This document shows, piece after piece, positions 1 through 9,114 of a stretch of DNA of 37,034 nt. Every line of letters starts with the position of its first letter. The first letter of the stretch is position 1. The DNA comes from Candidatus Poseidoniaceae archaeon (lineage in GTDB: Archaea > Thermoplasmatota > Poseidoniia > Poseidoniales > Poseidoniaceae): the NCBI GenBank assembly GCA_028822955.1, contig JAPKCL010000001.1, positions 1-37,034 of the forward strand. Reading direction: 5' to 3'. The notes beneath the pieces are model-generated. The model was not told the DNA's origin and did no database searches. It was given only the letters and a program-made list of their open reading frames with translations. The position numbers were made by a program, and so were the translations under genes.

Positions 1-31
1 AAAGGACATTCGTGAGTTATTGTTTACGAAT

Positions 32-3000
32 TCATTCGTTCGCCATTTCGCCTTCATGGGTCTGCGTGAGGTAGGTCACGAGCCCGAGTAAGGCTGCAGA
101 TGCAATTAATATGGCGAGTAATATTTCAACTGAGGCTCCTTGAACGATGACAATTCCTGCAATAATCCAACTCAGTACGAGGTCAAGAGCGCCGACGACT
201 CTCCAGGCTTTACGTAGCGTAAGAACCCCACTTACCCATGAAACCGTTGAACATAACAGGATGAACAGCACTGCGAACAAGAGGTTTGAATATCCAAATG
301 CTGAACCAATCAAGAGAATGTGCATTGCCCACAATGCTGCAGGAAGCCAAAGGCCTTGCCGTTGTTGGACAACCCATGCCGCGAAAAGAATGCTGACCAA
401 TCCGAGGCATGAAGCGATGAATCCGAGTGAGGGGAGCGCGATAATGTCTGAAAGCCATGCACTACTCGCCAAATATGCCATCGGTAACATCAGCCAGGCG
501 GCAAGAACAACTGCAGGTTGAGTCCACCAAACACCGCGGCGAGCCGACTGTATGATGGCTGCAAATGTTGCAGGACCAAAGGAGAGGAGCGCGACAAATA
601 ACAGCCATGCAGAACGGCCACCGGCCCCTCTGTGGTCACTCATATCGTGTTGGATACGTTTGCCTTCAACCCAATCAAATCCGAAGACTGCTGCGAGAAG
701 AAGAGCCTCAATAATGATCAGAGGGGCTGTCCAAGAGAGGGTTGAGAGGGTTGTAACAAATGGGTCAATATCGAACGGGATTGGAACTTCGCCTCCAATG
801 ACGACGCACAAGACTCGGTCTATGGCTGCAAGATAGATGACGCCCTCGAGAGCATTGGGGATTCTGAGTCCCAAATCATTTCGGCCAAGAAGTCCGATTC
901 CAGCTAACATCACAAGCCCTCCAAAGAAAACAAGCAGATGGGTTGCATCTCCGAGTACAACAACCGAATTTGAAGCCCGGCCTGCGACGTGAACCAAAAC
1001 AAGGCCCAACATGCCAAGAGCTATTGGAGCCTCTATTCCCATGATATCAGGCAACCTCAACCCAATTTGATTTGCACGGATTCGCGAAAGGCCGACAAAT
1101 AAGATCGAGATCATTACGCTGAATGAAAGAGCAAGGAGGGTGTTTCCAGAAACGAATGAAAGATATGAAGTTGCAAGAATCGTCGTTGAGAGGAAAAGAA
1201 GAACAATTGTTGGTTGATGGTGAATATCTCCAACATAGAGATCCATATCTCCTGAAGAACCTGAACGGCGTTGGCGTTTTCTCTGTTTTTCTACCAATGT
1301 TAACAATTCTGTATCGATTAGGCGTAGGTTGCTTGTTGGGGTCGAAGTGGTTTCTTCACCCTCTTGGGTGCCACCAAGTTGTAGAACTTCAGAATCTTCC
1401 ATCCCCGAGGATTCAAGGAATGTTTGGATACGTTCTTGTTTATCTTTTAGCCGCTGTATTCGGTTCTCCTTCTTGGTAAGTGCTCGTATACCTGAGCGGA
1501 ACTCACCCTGAACGGCAAGATATGCTCCCGAACCTACGAACGCTATAATTGAAGCCAAAACAACAACTTCAACCGCAATTGAACGTCCGGCTAAAGCCAT
1601 TGAAATGATCAGGGCCACTGCGGTCACAGCAGGCGGTAAAAGTTTCTCCAATGTGGCTGCTCGCAAAAGATACAACACCAATGCCACCAGTCCAATGAGC
1701 ATCAAAACCAAGAGGTTCGTTTCCTTGTCAAGCATATGCTCTGTACCGGTTAAAGGAACGGTTGTAAGGGGGTCCAAAGCAATCATAATGAAAAAAGCCG
1801 TAAGGAAACCCATCATCATCGTCAACAATTGTCCAGGAAGAGTTTCGAAGCGTTCGAGTTCGCTTTCTGTTGCACCTCCGGCGCGTCTGCGATCAGAGGA
1901 TTTCAACAAAATGGCCGAAGAAATCACCAAAGATAAGGCCCAAAACGAAGATTGACCATACGTCCATGAAAGTAAAAGAGCAAAAATACCCCAGAATGAC
2001 ATCAATGTTTGAGGTTTTCCAAGATGTCGTTCAAAGTACACCATCAGTGAATGGCCGATAAGCAAACTGCCGAGAATAATCACTACTCCATACATCGGTA
2101 ATGCGTTTGGGCGAACGATAGCCCAAGTGACGACGACGGAGAAAAGGAAACTCAAGTTCCATAACTTTGCTAAGCCTGAATCTCGAAGCCTTGCCCCGAC
2201 TTCAGAAAGTCCAACCAGTCGTGCTGCGAGGTTTAATCCAACTTCTCCATGGCGGAGATTGACCCAAATTTGCTGCACGACCAGCAGGCTCATCCACAGG
2301 AATAAATCAAATTCGTTTATTGAAATTGGAATGAAATCAGCAGAGATGAGGCGCGCATCAGCATCGGTTGCAAACAACAGGAGCCAAACCCAAGGACCCA
2401 AAACGGCCGTTCCTGCGATAGAAGGTGAAGACCGGTAAACTGCTAATCCAGAAAGGCCAATCCAAACGACTCCTTGGGTAACCAAAAGAATACGGGAGCC
2501 GTTGTTTGAATCTCCTGACGGAATGAGAAGGGTGAGTAAAAGAACGATTGCGAGGCCTCCAAGCCAGAGCACATGGTCGGAGACTGCAGTTTGATTTCGC
2601 AAAAGGGCTACGGCGGTGAACATGGCTGTAAAAACGGCATACAAACTGTACCCGTCCAAGTTCCACGGCAAGGTAATGCCAAGCACGCCCGAAGTATACA
2701 GCGAGAGGCCAATCAGAAGGAACGGTGCTGGGAAGATGATGTAAGGGGCTAATTTCCTCACATCTATGCCTCGAACTACAAGATATGACCCGCTGAATGC
2801 AGAGATGAGAAGCATCAGTTGTGCAAGCGCATAACCTGTTTCCAATCGGTGTGCTGTTATCGCCAATAACGCACCAATCATTCCAAGGCTTACAGAAACT
2901 GACCAAAGTGCAGGTTTACCAAGGCCCATTGCTTCAAATGCTTTGGAAAACCAATTGTCAGCCTGAACAAATTTAGCAGCAATAATAGCATTGGTTGCCG

Positions 3001-3943
3001 TCACACAGGTCATCAACAAGAAGAGTAACAATCCGTCTTCGAACGGGACAATTTCAAGGCCGAAGAGGGCCCAGTCGTCTGAAAGAGCGTGGATTCCAAC
3101 CCAGAGATAGGAAGAAGCAATACCAAGGCTTGCAAGATTTCCAGATTGACGATAAATGGCAAGGCCATGCATAAGTAGAGTGCCCAGACCAATCATCACT
3201 GCAACGCCTATTTCACCATAGTAAGCCCCTGCTGCGCTTCCAACCAACAAAAGAATAAGAGTAGCCTGAGCTGCAATCGCATCCTCATTATGACGTTGTG
3301 CTAGGAATATATTTAGTGAAACAATTCCAATAAGAGTCGTACCGAACATTTCGTTTGCTCCAAAAGAAAGACCGTCAAACCATCCCCAATGCCAAGCATC
3401 AATGGCAAGCCCATAGAAGAGTTTCATCGAGATGATCACCCAGGTCACGCCCAAAAGACGCATATTTGGATTTGGAATCCACCGCTCACCAAGGTAAAGG
3501 CCGAAAAGACCCATGGCTAAGAGCCCTAATCCGCTAGGGATTTCAGGAAGTACCGTTCCAACAATGGCTCCGATAGCCGACCATGTGAGTACCATCGCCA
3601 CCAAGAGCCCGAAACCCAGTCGCTTCTCACCGTGTATTGCAAGATCTGTGACACTGTCGATTTCTGACTTTTGAAAAACGGTGCCGTCAGATTGTACAGA
3701 ACCGGGGTTTTGATGCTCTTCTTTTCCCGAAGAAAACAACGATGTGATCTCACCAACAGCAATATCCTCTGGCTCTGATAAAGGCGTTTGGGTGATTTTC
3801 GGAGTATCCTCTTGGTCTTGTTTTACCATAAATGAATGAATATCTACGCCTTGAGCGCGCTGAAAATCACGTTTCCGAACGACTTCGTCTCTCGACTTAG
3901 AGGGAGTTTCTTCGGACGTGCCGCCGTTCGACCCTCCAGTCAT
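32..3943 (-). CDS. Giant polytopic membrane protein, function unknown
   Basis: This 1303-residue protein is made almost entirely of hydrophobic segments; by eye there are more than thirty likely membrane spans. The first ~105 residues are hydrophilic, charged and without a signal peptide, so they probably face the cytoplasm. A second soluble stretch at roughly residues 820-910 is rich in Lys, Arg, Glu and Gln, begins like a short coiled coil (KKENRIQRLKDKQERIQ) and contains a Ser/Thr/Glu-rich linker; membrane spans resume after it. I see no catalytic motif, ATP-binding site or clear transporter signature. The size and build recall the large DUF2339-type bacterial membrane proteins, but I cannot confirm homology. 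The gene stands alone and is divergent from pckA across a 194-bp gap. A G-rich stretch (GGTAAGG) lies just before the ATG. The real-gene call is secure from length and composition; the function is open. Confidence 0.9.
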   Translation of the reverse strand: MTGGSNGGTSEETPSKSRDEVVRKRDFQRAQGVDIHSFMVKQDQEDTPKITQTPLSEPEDIAVGEITSLFSSGKEEHQNPGSVQSDGTVFQKSEIDSVTDLAIHGEKRLGFGLLVAMVLTWSAIGAIVGTVLPEIPSGLGLLAMGLFGLYLGERWIPNPNMRLLGVTWVIISMKLFYGLAIDAWHWGWFDGLSFGANEMFGTTLIGIVSLNIFLAQRHNEDAIAAQATLILLLVGSAAGAYYGEIGVAVMIGLGTLLMHGLAIYRQSGNLASLGIASSYLWVGIHALSDDWALFGLEIVPFEDGLLLFLLMTCVTATNAIIAAKFVQADNWFSKAFEAMGLGKPALWSVSVSLGMIGALLAITAHRLETGYALAQLMLLISAFSGSYLVVRGIDVRKLAPYIIFPAPFLLIGLSLYTSGVLGITLPWNLDGYSLYAVFTAMFTAVALLRNQTAVSDHVLWLGGLAIVLLLTLLIPSGDSNNGSRILLVTQGVVWIGLSGLAVYRSSPSIAGTAVLGPWVWLLLFATDADARLISADFIPISINEFDLFLWMSLLVVQQIWVNLRHGEVGLNLAARLVGLSEVGARLRDSGLAKLWNLSFLFSVVVTWAIVRPNALPMYGVVIILGSLLIGHSLMVYFERHLGKPQTLMSFWGIFALLLSWTYGQSSFWALSLVISSAILLKSSDRRRAGGATESELERFETLPGQLLTMMMGFLTAFFIMIALDPLTTVPLTGTEHMLDKETNLLVLMLIGLVALVLYLLRAATLEKLLPPAVTAVALIISMALAGRSIAVEVVVLASIIAFVGSGAYLAVQGEFRSGIRALTKKENRIQRLKDKQERIQTFLESSGMEDSEVLQLGGTQEGEETTSTPTSNLRLIDTELLTLVEKQRKRQRRSGSSGDMDLYVGDIHHQPTIVLLFLSTTILATSYLSFVSGNTLLALSFSVMISILFVGLSRIRANQIGLRLPDIMGIEAPIALGMLGLVLVHVAGRASNSVVVLGDATHLLVFFGGLVMLAGIGLLGRNDLGLRIPNALEGVIYLAAIDRVLCVVIGGEVPIPFDIDPFVTTLSTLSWTAPLIIIEALLLAAVFGFDWVEGKRIQHDMSDHRGAGGRSAWLLFVALLSFGPATFAAIIQSARRGVWWTQPAVVLAAWLMLPMAYLASSAWLSDIIALPSLGFIASCLGLVSILFAAWVVQQRQGLWLPAALWAMHILLIGSAFGYSNLLFAVLFILLCSTVSWVSGVLTLRKAWRVVGALDLVLSWIIAGIVIVQGASVEILLAILIASAALLGLVTYLTQTHEGEMANE

Positions 3944-4137
3944 GAAACCTTACCCGCCTCAAGTTGCCTTCAATGCTTTCGATGATTCGTGAATCCGGCT
4001 CCTCATTTCGAAGATGGGGGTTCTTTTCCGGGTTTAAAGCAATCAAGCCGCTATACATTGATTTCTAAGAATGAAGTTGGTATTCCGAGGGGGCATCCCG
4101 CCAAAAGGGACAAAGAGGGTCCGCGGAAGGAGGTGGC

Positions 4138-5739
4138 ATGGCGGCCACCCATGGGACTCCGACCGGAGACCTCAACGCGCACGGAATTACTCCCTCAGGA
4201 GAGGTGTATTGGAACCAAGATGCTCCAACCCTCATCGAATTAGCTGTTGCCCGAAAAGAAGGTGTGTTTAGTTCTCACCGAGCCTTGGTTACCGAGACGG
4301 GTGAACGTACAGGTCGCTCTCCTAACGACAAATTCATCGTCGATGAAGAAACCACTTCTGACGATGTAAACTGGGGCAATGTAAACATTTCAACTGATTT
4401 GGCAACTTTTACTAAAATGAGAGCGAAAGTTGCAGAATACCTTTCAGCACAAGACACGCTCTTTGTTCAAGACCTCTACTGCGGTGCGGACTTTAGTGAG
4501 GCTTTACCGATTCGAGTCATTAACCAAAATGCTTGGCATAATGCCTTTGCACGTAACATGTTCATTCGACCTGATGCTGAACGGTTGAGCACCCATTCTC
4601 CTGAATTCACCGTACTTCACGCGCCACATTTTGAAGCCAATGCTGAAGAAGATGGTTTGAATTCTCAATGTTTCGTCATCGTCAATTATGCTGCAAAAGA
4701 AGTCATCATTGGAGGCACTCGATACGCTGGAGAGATTAAAAAATCAATCTTTTCAGTGATGAATCTGATTCTCCCGAAGAAAGGAATCCTCCCAATGCAT
4801 TGTTCAGCGAACACCACTGGGGAAAACACCGCTATCTTCTTTGGACTGTCTGGAACAGGGAAAACAACCCTTTCCGCAGACCCGAATCGTGCTCTTATCG
4901 GCGATGATGAACATGGCTGGGGCGCAAATGGCGTATTCAATTTCGAAGGAGGATGTTATGCAAAACTCATCGACCTTAAGGAAGAAGATGAACCTGAAAT
5001 CTTCGGCACAACAAAGATGTTCGGAACGGTTCTTGAGAACATCGTAATGGATTCTGAAGGCGTTCCAGACTTTACTGACGTTAGCAAAACGCAAAACACA
5101 CGCGGCTCATATCCTATTGAATTCATTGAAAACCGGACCATGGATTCCAAAGGTGGACACCCACAAAATGTCATTTTCTTGACATGCGATGCTTTTGGAG
5201 TCTTACCGCCGATTTCTCGATTGACCCCTGAACAAGCCGCTTACCACTTTATTTCAGGCTATACTGCAAAGGTAGCCGGTACTGAAATTGGCGTCAAAGA
5301 ACCTCAAGCAACCTTCTCTGCTTGCTTTGGCGAACCATTTATGCCAATGCATCCAGGAGTATACGCTGATCTTCTCTCGAATAAAATGGAAGAACATGGT
5401 GCAAATGCTTGGCTCATCAACACCGGATGGTCCGGTGGCGCATACGGTGTCGGCAATCGAATGAAGATTCGTTACACTCGTGCTATGCTCAATGCAGCCA
5501 TGGATGGAAAATTAGACAATGTTGAATATGTCGTCGACCCGCGTTTTGGATTTGAAGTTCCCGTCGAATGTCCAAATGTTCCTGAAGAAATTCTCCAACC
5601 TCGAAACACTTGGAATAACCCTGAAGTTTTTGATGCGACTGCAGACAGACTCGCAGCAATGTTTAACGAAAACTTTGCTCGATACCAATCGGGTGTCTCT
5701 GCTGAAGTCAATGCTGCAGCACCGCAACCTCTCGCTTGA
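4138..5739 (+). CDS. pckA: Phosphoenolpyruvate carboxykinase (ATP)
   Basis: This enzyme interconverts oxaloacetate plus ATP with phosphoenolpyruvate, CO2 and ADP in the cytoplasm, the first committed step of gluconeogenesis. The 533-residue length is normal for the ATP-dependent family. The P-loop GLSGTGKT lies at about residues 236-243 and the metal-binding IGDDEHGW segment at about 254-261. The RYAGEIKKSIF segment near 195 carries the substrate-site lysines typical of PckA. The ATG at 4138 follows a strong Shine-Dalgarno (AAGGAGG) with correct spacing. It ends 3 bp from the convergent isochorismatase-family gene. Many archaea use the unrelated GTP-type enzyme, so this ATP-type gene may derive from transfer out of bacteria; that is inference. 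A weak TATA-like CTATACATT lies at 4051-4059. Confidence 0.97.
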   Translation: MAATHGTPTGDLNAHGITPSGEVYWNQDAPTLIELAVARKEGVFSSHRALVTETGERTGRSPNDKFIVDEETTSDDVNWGNVNISTDLATFTKMRAKVAEYLSAQDTLFVQDLYCGADFSEALPIRVINQNAWHNAFARNMFIRPDAERLSTHSPEFTVLHAPHFEANAEEDGLNSQCFVIVNYAAKEVIIGGTRYAGEIKKSIFSVMNLILPKKGILPMHCSANTTGENTAIFFGLSGTGKTTLSADPNRALIGDDEHGWGANGVFNFEGGCYAKLIDLKEEDEPEIFGTTKMFGTVLENIVMDSEGVPDFTDVSKTQNTRGSYPIEFIENRTMDSKGGHPQNVIFLTCDAFGVLPPISRLTPEQAAYHFISGYTAKVAGTEIGVKEPQATFSACFGEPFMPMHPGVYADLLSNKMEEHGANAWLINTGWSGGAYGVGNRMKIRYTRAMLNAAMDGKLDNVEYVVDPRFGFEVPVECPNVPEEILQPRNTWNNPEVFDATADRLAAMFNENFARYQSGVSAEVNAAAPQPLA

Positions 5740-5742
5740 TTT

Positions 5743-6300
5743 TCAATCTCTTGTGATACTCTCCGTATCTACGACGGTACAAAACTCGCCATGTAAACTG
5801 GCGAGGGCTGTTTGGTGAATGATTTCTGCATCGAACATATCTCCATTTATTGAGGTGCGTGGGAACGTAGCACAGGCATCTCCAACCAACTTGACATCAA
5901 ATCCTAAATTACCTGCCATTCGAACACTGGTCGAGATACAATGATTCGTTGTAAGGCCTAAAACCGCCAGTTTCTGTACTCCTTTACTTTTGAGAAATTG
6001 TTCTAATTCTGTACCGATGAAACAACTGTTCACTCTTTTTACAAATTCTGTTTCATTGTTTTGAGGTACTGCCCAGTCAGAATATGCAAAACCTGGTTTT
6101 TGACGACCTAAGGGGCTACCATCCTCTGTTGAGGAATGCCGAACATGGATGATGTCTCGTTTCGAATTTCGCCAGTGATGAAGAATAGATTTCGCATTCA
6201 CTTCAAAATCAGGATTATTCCGTTCACCCCATTGAGGGTCTTCGAATCCTTTTTGGCAATCGATGAGAAGAAGTGTGCGCTCTGCAAAAGAATTGGACAT
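5743..6300 (-). CDS. Isochorismatase-family cysteine hydrolase
   Basis: A compact 185-residue hydrolase of the isochorismatase/nicotinamidase-like superfamily. The expected catalytic Asp lies in the N-terminal strand LLIDCQKGFEDP, the Lys is probably in the SKGVQKLAVLGL segment, and the nucleophilic Cys is in TTNHCISTSVRMA, where NHC is followed by the family's R-A helix. The substrate cannot be read from sequence; relatives act on nicotinamide, isochorismate, ureidoacrylate and other amides. The frame is open for 27 further codons upstream, but I chose the ATG at 6300 because GGAGAG sits about 9 nt before it and the protein then starts directly at the core fold. It is divergent from the glutathione-transferase-like gene (155-bp gap) and convergent with pckA. 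Confidence 0.88.
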   Translation of the reverse strand: MSNSFAERTLLLIDCQKGFEDPQWGERNNPDFEVNAKSILHHWRNSKRDIIHVRHSSTEDGSPLGRQKPGFAYSDWAVPQNNETEFVKRVNSCFIGTELEQFLKSKGVQKLAVLGLTTNHCISTSVRMAGNLGFDVKLVGDACATFPRTSINGDMFDAEIIHQTALASLHGEFCTVVDTESITRD

Positions 6301-6455
6301 TACTTCTATCTCTCCTGAAGTCGACTCATGGTGTTCGTTAATAATATGTGATGGGAACAGAAATGAAGGCGTGTAGGCCAAGTTGTGTCAGCATGTTCTA
6401 CGGAATTCGTTGATTTGAGTACCGATGAAGATACTGCATTGTTCTTAAGAAACCT

Positions 6456-7421
6456 ATGCATGAGAAATTTGTGGACCCGACAGATGAGCAAGCAGGAGCA
6501 TGGACAAAAGCCTTTGAAGCGGGAAAATTCATCCGCAAATCGAGCGAATTCCGTGACGTAATTGCATCCGGTGATGCCTTTGACACGGAAAGTCAACGCT
6601 ATCACCTCTACGTGTCTCATGCATGCCCGTGGGCGCACAGGACTCTCATCACATCCGTCCTGCTTGGACTTGAAGAACACATAACATTCGATGTTGTCGA
6701 CTGGCGCATGAATCGAAATGGTTCATGGTCATTTAATCCAGAAGAAGAAGGGGCTACTGCCGATACTGTCAACGGTGAAACCAGTCTGGAAGGAATCTAC
6801 AAGCGAGCATATCACGGTTGGGAAGAAAGCGGGAATATTGGAACTGTTCCCATTTTGTGGGACCGAAAACACAGCACTATTGTCAATAACGAAAGCCGAG
6901 AGATTGTTCGAATGTTCGACACACTCGCTCAATCAGGCCTCGGCAATGGGCGAACGTTGTGTCCTGCTGAACTCAAACCCGGAATTGACCAAATGATCGA
7001 TGCGAATTATGAAGCGGTCAACAACGGCGTATACAAGTCTGGATTCGCCCGAACTCAATCTGCATACGATGAAGCAGTCACTGCCTTATTCAATCGCCTT
7101 GATGAATTAGAATCTCACCTCGAAGGTCGAGAATGGTTAGTTGGAGACGGAAAAGGGCAACTCACTGAAGCAGATGTTTGCCTCTTCCCAACCTTAGCGC
7201 GCTTTGATTTGGTTTATGTGGTTCATTTCAAGTGCAATCTCCGCAGAATCATTGATTATCCTAATCTACAAGCATTTGTAGAACGAATGCTGAACCAACC
7301 AGGCGTGCGAGAAACCTGTCACTGGCACCATATCAAAGCACATTACTTCTGGTCACACGAGAGCCTCAACCCTTACCGAATCATTCCACTCGGTCCACTT
7401 GAAGGCGCACATACGAAGTGA
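6456..7421 (+). CDS. Glutathionyl-hydroquinone reductase-like (xi-class GST)
   Basis: A 321-residue protein with the two-domain glutathione-transferase fold of the xi class (YqjG/ECM4 type), which reduces glutathionyl-hydroquinones. The signature HACPWAHR places the redox-active Cys at residue 57. It is followed by the family-typical WRMNRNGSW-like insert, the IGTVPILWD loop and the NNESREIVRMF motif of the glutathione site. The C-terminal helical domain includes LVGDGKGQLTEADVCLFPTL and the terminal HIKAHYFWSHESLNP, both usual in this family. The ATG at 6456 has no convincing Shine-Dalgarno and may be leaderless. Glutathione is not expected in most archaea, so the thiol partner here is uncertain. 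Transfer from bacteria is likely but not proved. Confidence 0.92.
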   Translation: MHEKFVDPTDEQAGAWTKAFEAGKFIRKSSEFRDVIASGDAFDTESQRYHLYVSHACPWAHRTLITSVLLGLEEHITFDVVDWRMNRNGSWSFNPEEEGATADTVNGETSLEGIYKRAYHGWEESGNIGTVPILWDRKHSTIVNNESREIVRMFDTLAQSGLGNGRTLCPAELKPGIDQMIDANYEAVNNGVYKSGFARTQSAYDEAVTALFNRLDELESHLEGREWLVGDGKGQLTEADVCLFPTLARFDLVYVVHFKCNLRRIIDYPNLQAFVERMLNQPGVRETCHWHHIKAHYFWSHESLNPYRIIPLGPLEGAHTK

Positions 7422-7444
7422 GTGAGTGAATCTATTGAATGAAG

Positions 7445-8194
7445 TCAGTCTTGCTGAGGCTTCAATTTAACCATTTTAATTAATTTCATTATTCGTAAGA
7501 AAAAATAGCCAATGTCAAAACCTCCGAAGTTTGCATTGCCAGGCATCCGATGGTGTTCGGCATGATTCCCTTCACCCATCGTGAGCATTGCACTTGGTAG
7601 AAAATTACGAGCTTCAGTATTTGGGTCATCTCTAGAACCGATTAAATGAGATACGGAATTAATTGAGTCACCAATGTTGTAAAACAACACGGTAATGGCC
7701 CAACCAAGAGCAATGCCAAACCATCCAAGTTCAGCGTAGAAGAAAAAGAATGGTAGAAGATGGGACAATGCGAGGATGAAATTTACTGGCCTGCGACTCA
7801 TGAATTTCAACAATGGCAAGTCCAAATCCTTTGGTAACTTTTCTGGAAACTTTTTCCAAATGAAGGGGTCTATTATTGTGCGAATTGGGCCTGCTATAGC
7901 ATACAGTATGGCAACTACAGTGCTGCTTGTAGAAAGGTACCAGCCACAATGGGCATGCCAAAAGCCACCAAAATACGGAGAGTGTGGGTCGTCTGCCGTA
8001 TCCGTAGTTTTGTGATGGATGCGATGGTTCAGCGCCCATTGGATTGGTGGCCCAGCCGGTGTTCCAGCGTAAACCAAGAGGTACTTCAGTGCAGAATTGG
8101 ATTGAAACGAATTATGGGAAATCAGACGGTGAGTTCCAAGTGAAACACCAAGGCCAATGAAGACATACCAAATGATCAAAAAGCCGTACATCAT
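7445..8194 (-). CDS. Fatty-acyl (delta-9 type) desaturase
   Basis: A membrane-bound diiron desaturase related to acyl-CoA/acyl-lipid delta-9 desaturases, which insert a cis double bond into an acyl chain. All three histidine boxes are visible: HRLISH at residues 22-27, HRIHH at 57-61 and HAEHH at 211-215. Membrane-spanning segments lie between the boxes. At 249 residues it is shorter than most relatives because it begins almost at the first box. The start is supported by its ATGA overlap with the preceding gene. It is the last gene of a five-gene overlapping operon. Classic archaeal lipids are isoprenoid ethers, so the substrate in this organism is an open question; a product of the operon's own condensing enzyme is one possibility. 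Confidence 0.9.
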   Translation of the reverse strand: MMYGFLIIWYVFIGLGVSLGTHRLISHNSFQSNSALKYLLVYAGTPAGPPIQWALNHRIHHKTTDTADDPHSPYFGGFWHAHCGWYLSTSSTVVAILYAIAGPIRTIIDPFIWKKFPEKLPKDLDLPLLKFMSRRPVNFILALSHLLPFFFFYAELGWFGIALGWAITVLFYNIGDSINSVSHLIGSRDDPNTEARNFLPSAMLTMGEGNHAEHHRMPGNANFGGFDIGYFFLRIMKLIKMVKLKPQQD

Positions 8195-9114
8195 CTATTC
8201 TTCAACCCTAATTTGGAACGCATTCTTTCAAGATGGGCATGAGCGTGTTCGACAAAAAAGCCGTGCATGAGGAAGCGATAAGAAAGTCCCGTTGGCCCAA
8301 CGAGAATCATTGGGAAGCGGTTGTGAGCAAGGTCTGCAAAGTTCGCAGCTCCGAGGATTTCGTCAATGCGCAAGCCGACTGAATGATCGAATTGAAACGA
8401 ATTGATAGCGGCCTCATATTCTTTAGCAGTCAGCCAAAAACAGAACGTGGTTTTGAATAATTCATGAGCAGTTTCAAAATCAAGAAATTGGGTCCATTTC
8501 TTTCGAGAAGGCGAATATTGGATATCGACTGGTGCCCAATTTGTCCATTGTAACTCCTCCTCGGCGATCGGCCAATTTTCGCCTTTCATTTCACCTAAAT
8601 CACGCATTGTCATCAAGACGCCTTGGTCGTGATGGACGAACGTCTGGACCATGAGGTCTCGAATGACTTTCGGGTAAATGAGGACAGGCTCAACACCTTC
8701 TTTTCCAGAATTATCAATCACGAAATTCAGCAGGTTACTCTCGGTTTGGAAATGACGAAGAATCAAAATGTTGGCTTCAGGACGGACAAAGTGTTTCATA
8801 AAAAAGCAAATCTGCCATTGAAGGAATCTATGTGCTCTCCATTGAATTGGCGACAGCCGTTTGAGATAATAGGTGATGTGAAGAGTAATGCTGAGGAGGA
8901 TTTTCAAGGTTGGTAAAATGACCACTCGTAATGGATTTTGTAAATCTTTGAGCCAGTATTCTTTTGCTTCCAAATCTAAAGGGAGGCTGTCATCGCCACC
9001 CAGTGCATCACTCAGAGATGCTGGCATTCTTCCATGATTCTTGGAGAGCGCTTTGGCAAGACGGCGTTGAGCACGTTGCTCTTTCCGGGATAATGTTAAT
9101 TCACTGGATGTCAT
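8191..9114 (-). CDS. Unknown His-rich protein of the desaturase operon
   Basis: I do not recognise this 307-residue protein. The N-terminal ~30 residues are basic. A hydrophobic stretch at about 63-83 (VVILPTLKILLSITLHITYYL) could be one membrane span or a membrane-dipping helix. The rest looks soluble and carries many His and acidic residues: E113/H121/E125 in the segment after RPEAN, HH at 161-162, H244, H264, and a C-terminal cluster H284, H290, H292, H294 (HGFFVEHAHAHLE). This spacing could bind metal, but no known motif is matched. It overlaps both neighbours (14 nt and 4 nt), so it is co-translated with the diiron protein and the desaturase. Possible roles are a lipid-binding partner or a further metalloenzyme; neither is shown. 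Confidence 0.85.
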   Translation of the reverse strand: MTSSELTLSRKEQRAQRRLAKALSKNHGRMPASLSDALGGDDSLPLDLEAKEYWLKDLQNPLRVVILPTLKILLSITLHITYYLKRLSPIQWRAHRFLQWQICFFMKHFVRPEANILILRHFQTESNLLNFVIDNSGKEGVEPVLIYPKVIRDLMVQTFVHHDQGVLMTMRDLGEMKGENWPIAEEELQWTNWAPVDIQYSPSRKKWTQFLDFETAHELFKTTFCFWLTAKEYEAAINSFQFDHSVGLRIDEILGAANFADLAHNRFPMILVGPTGLSYRFLMHGFFVEHAHAHLERMRSKLGLKNR

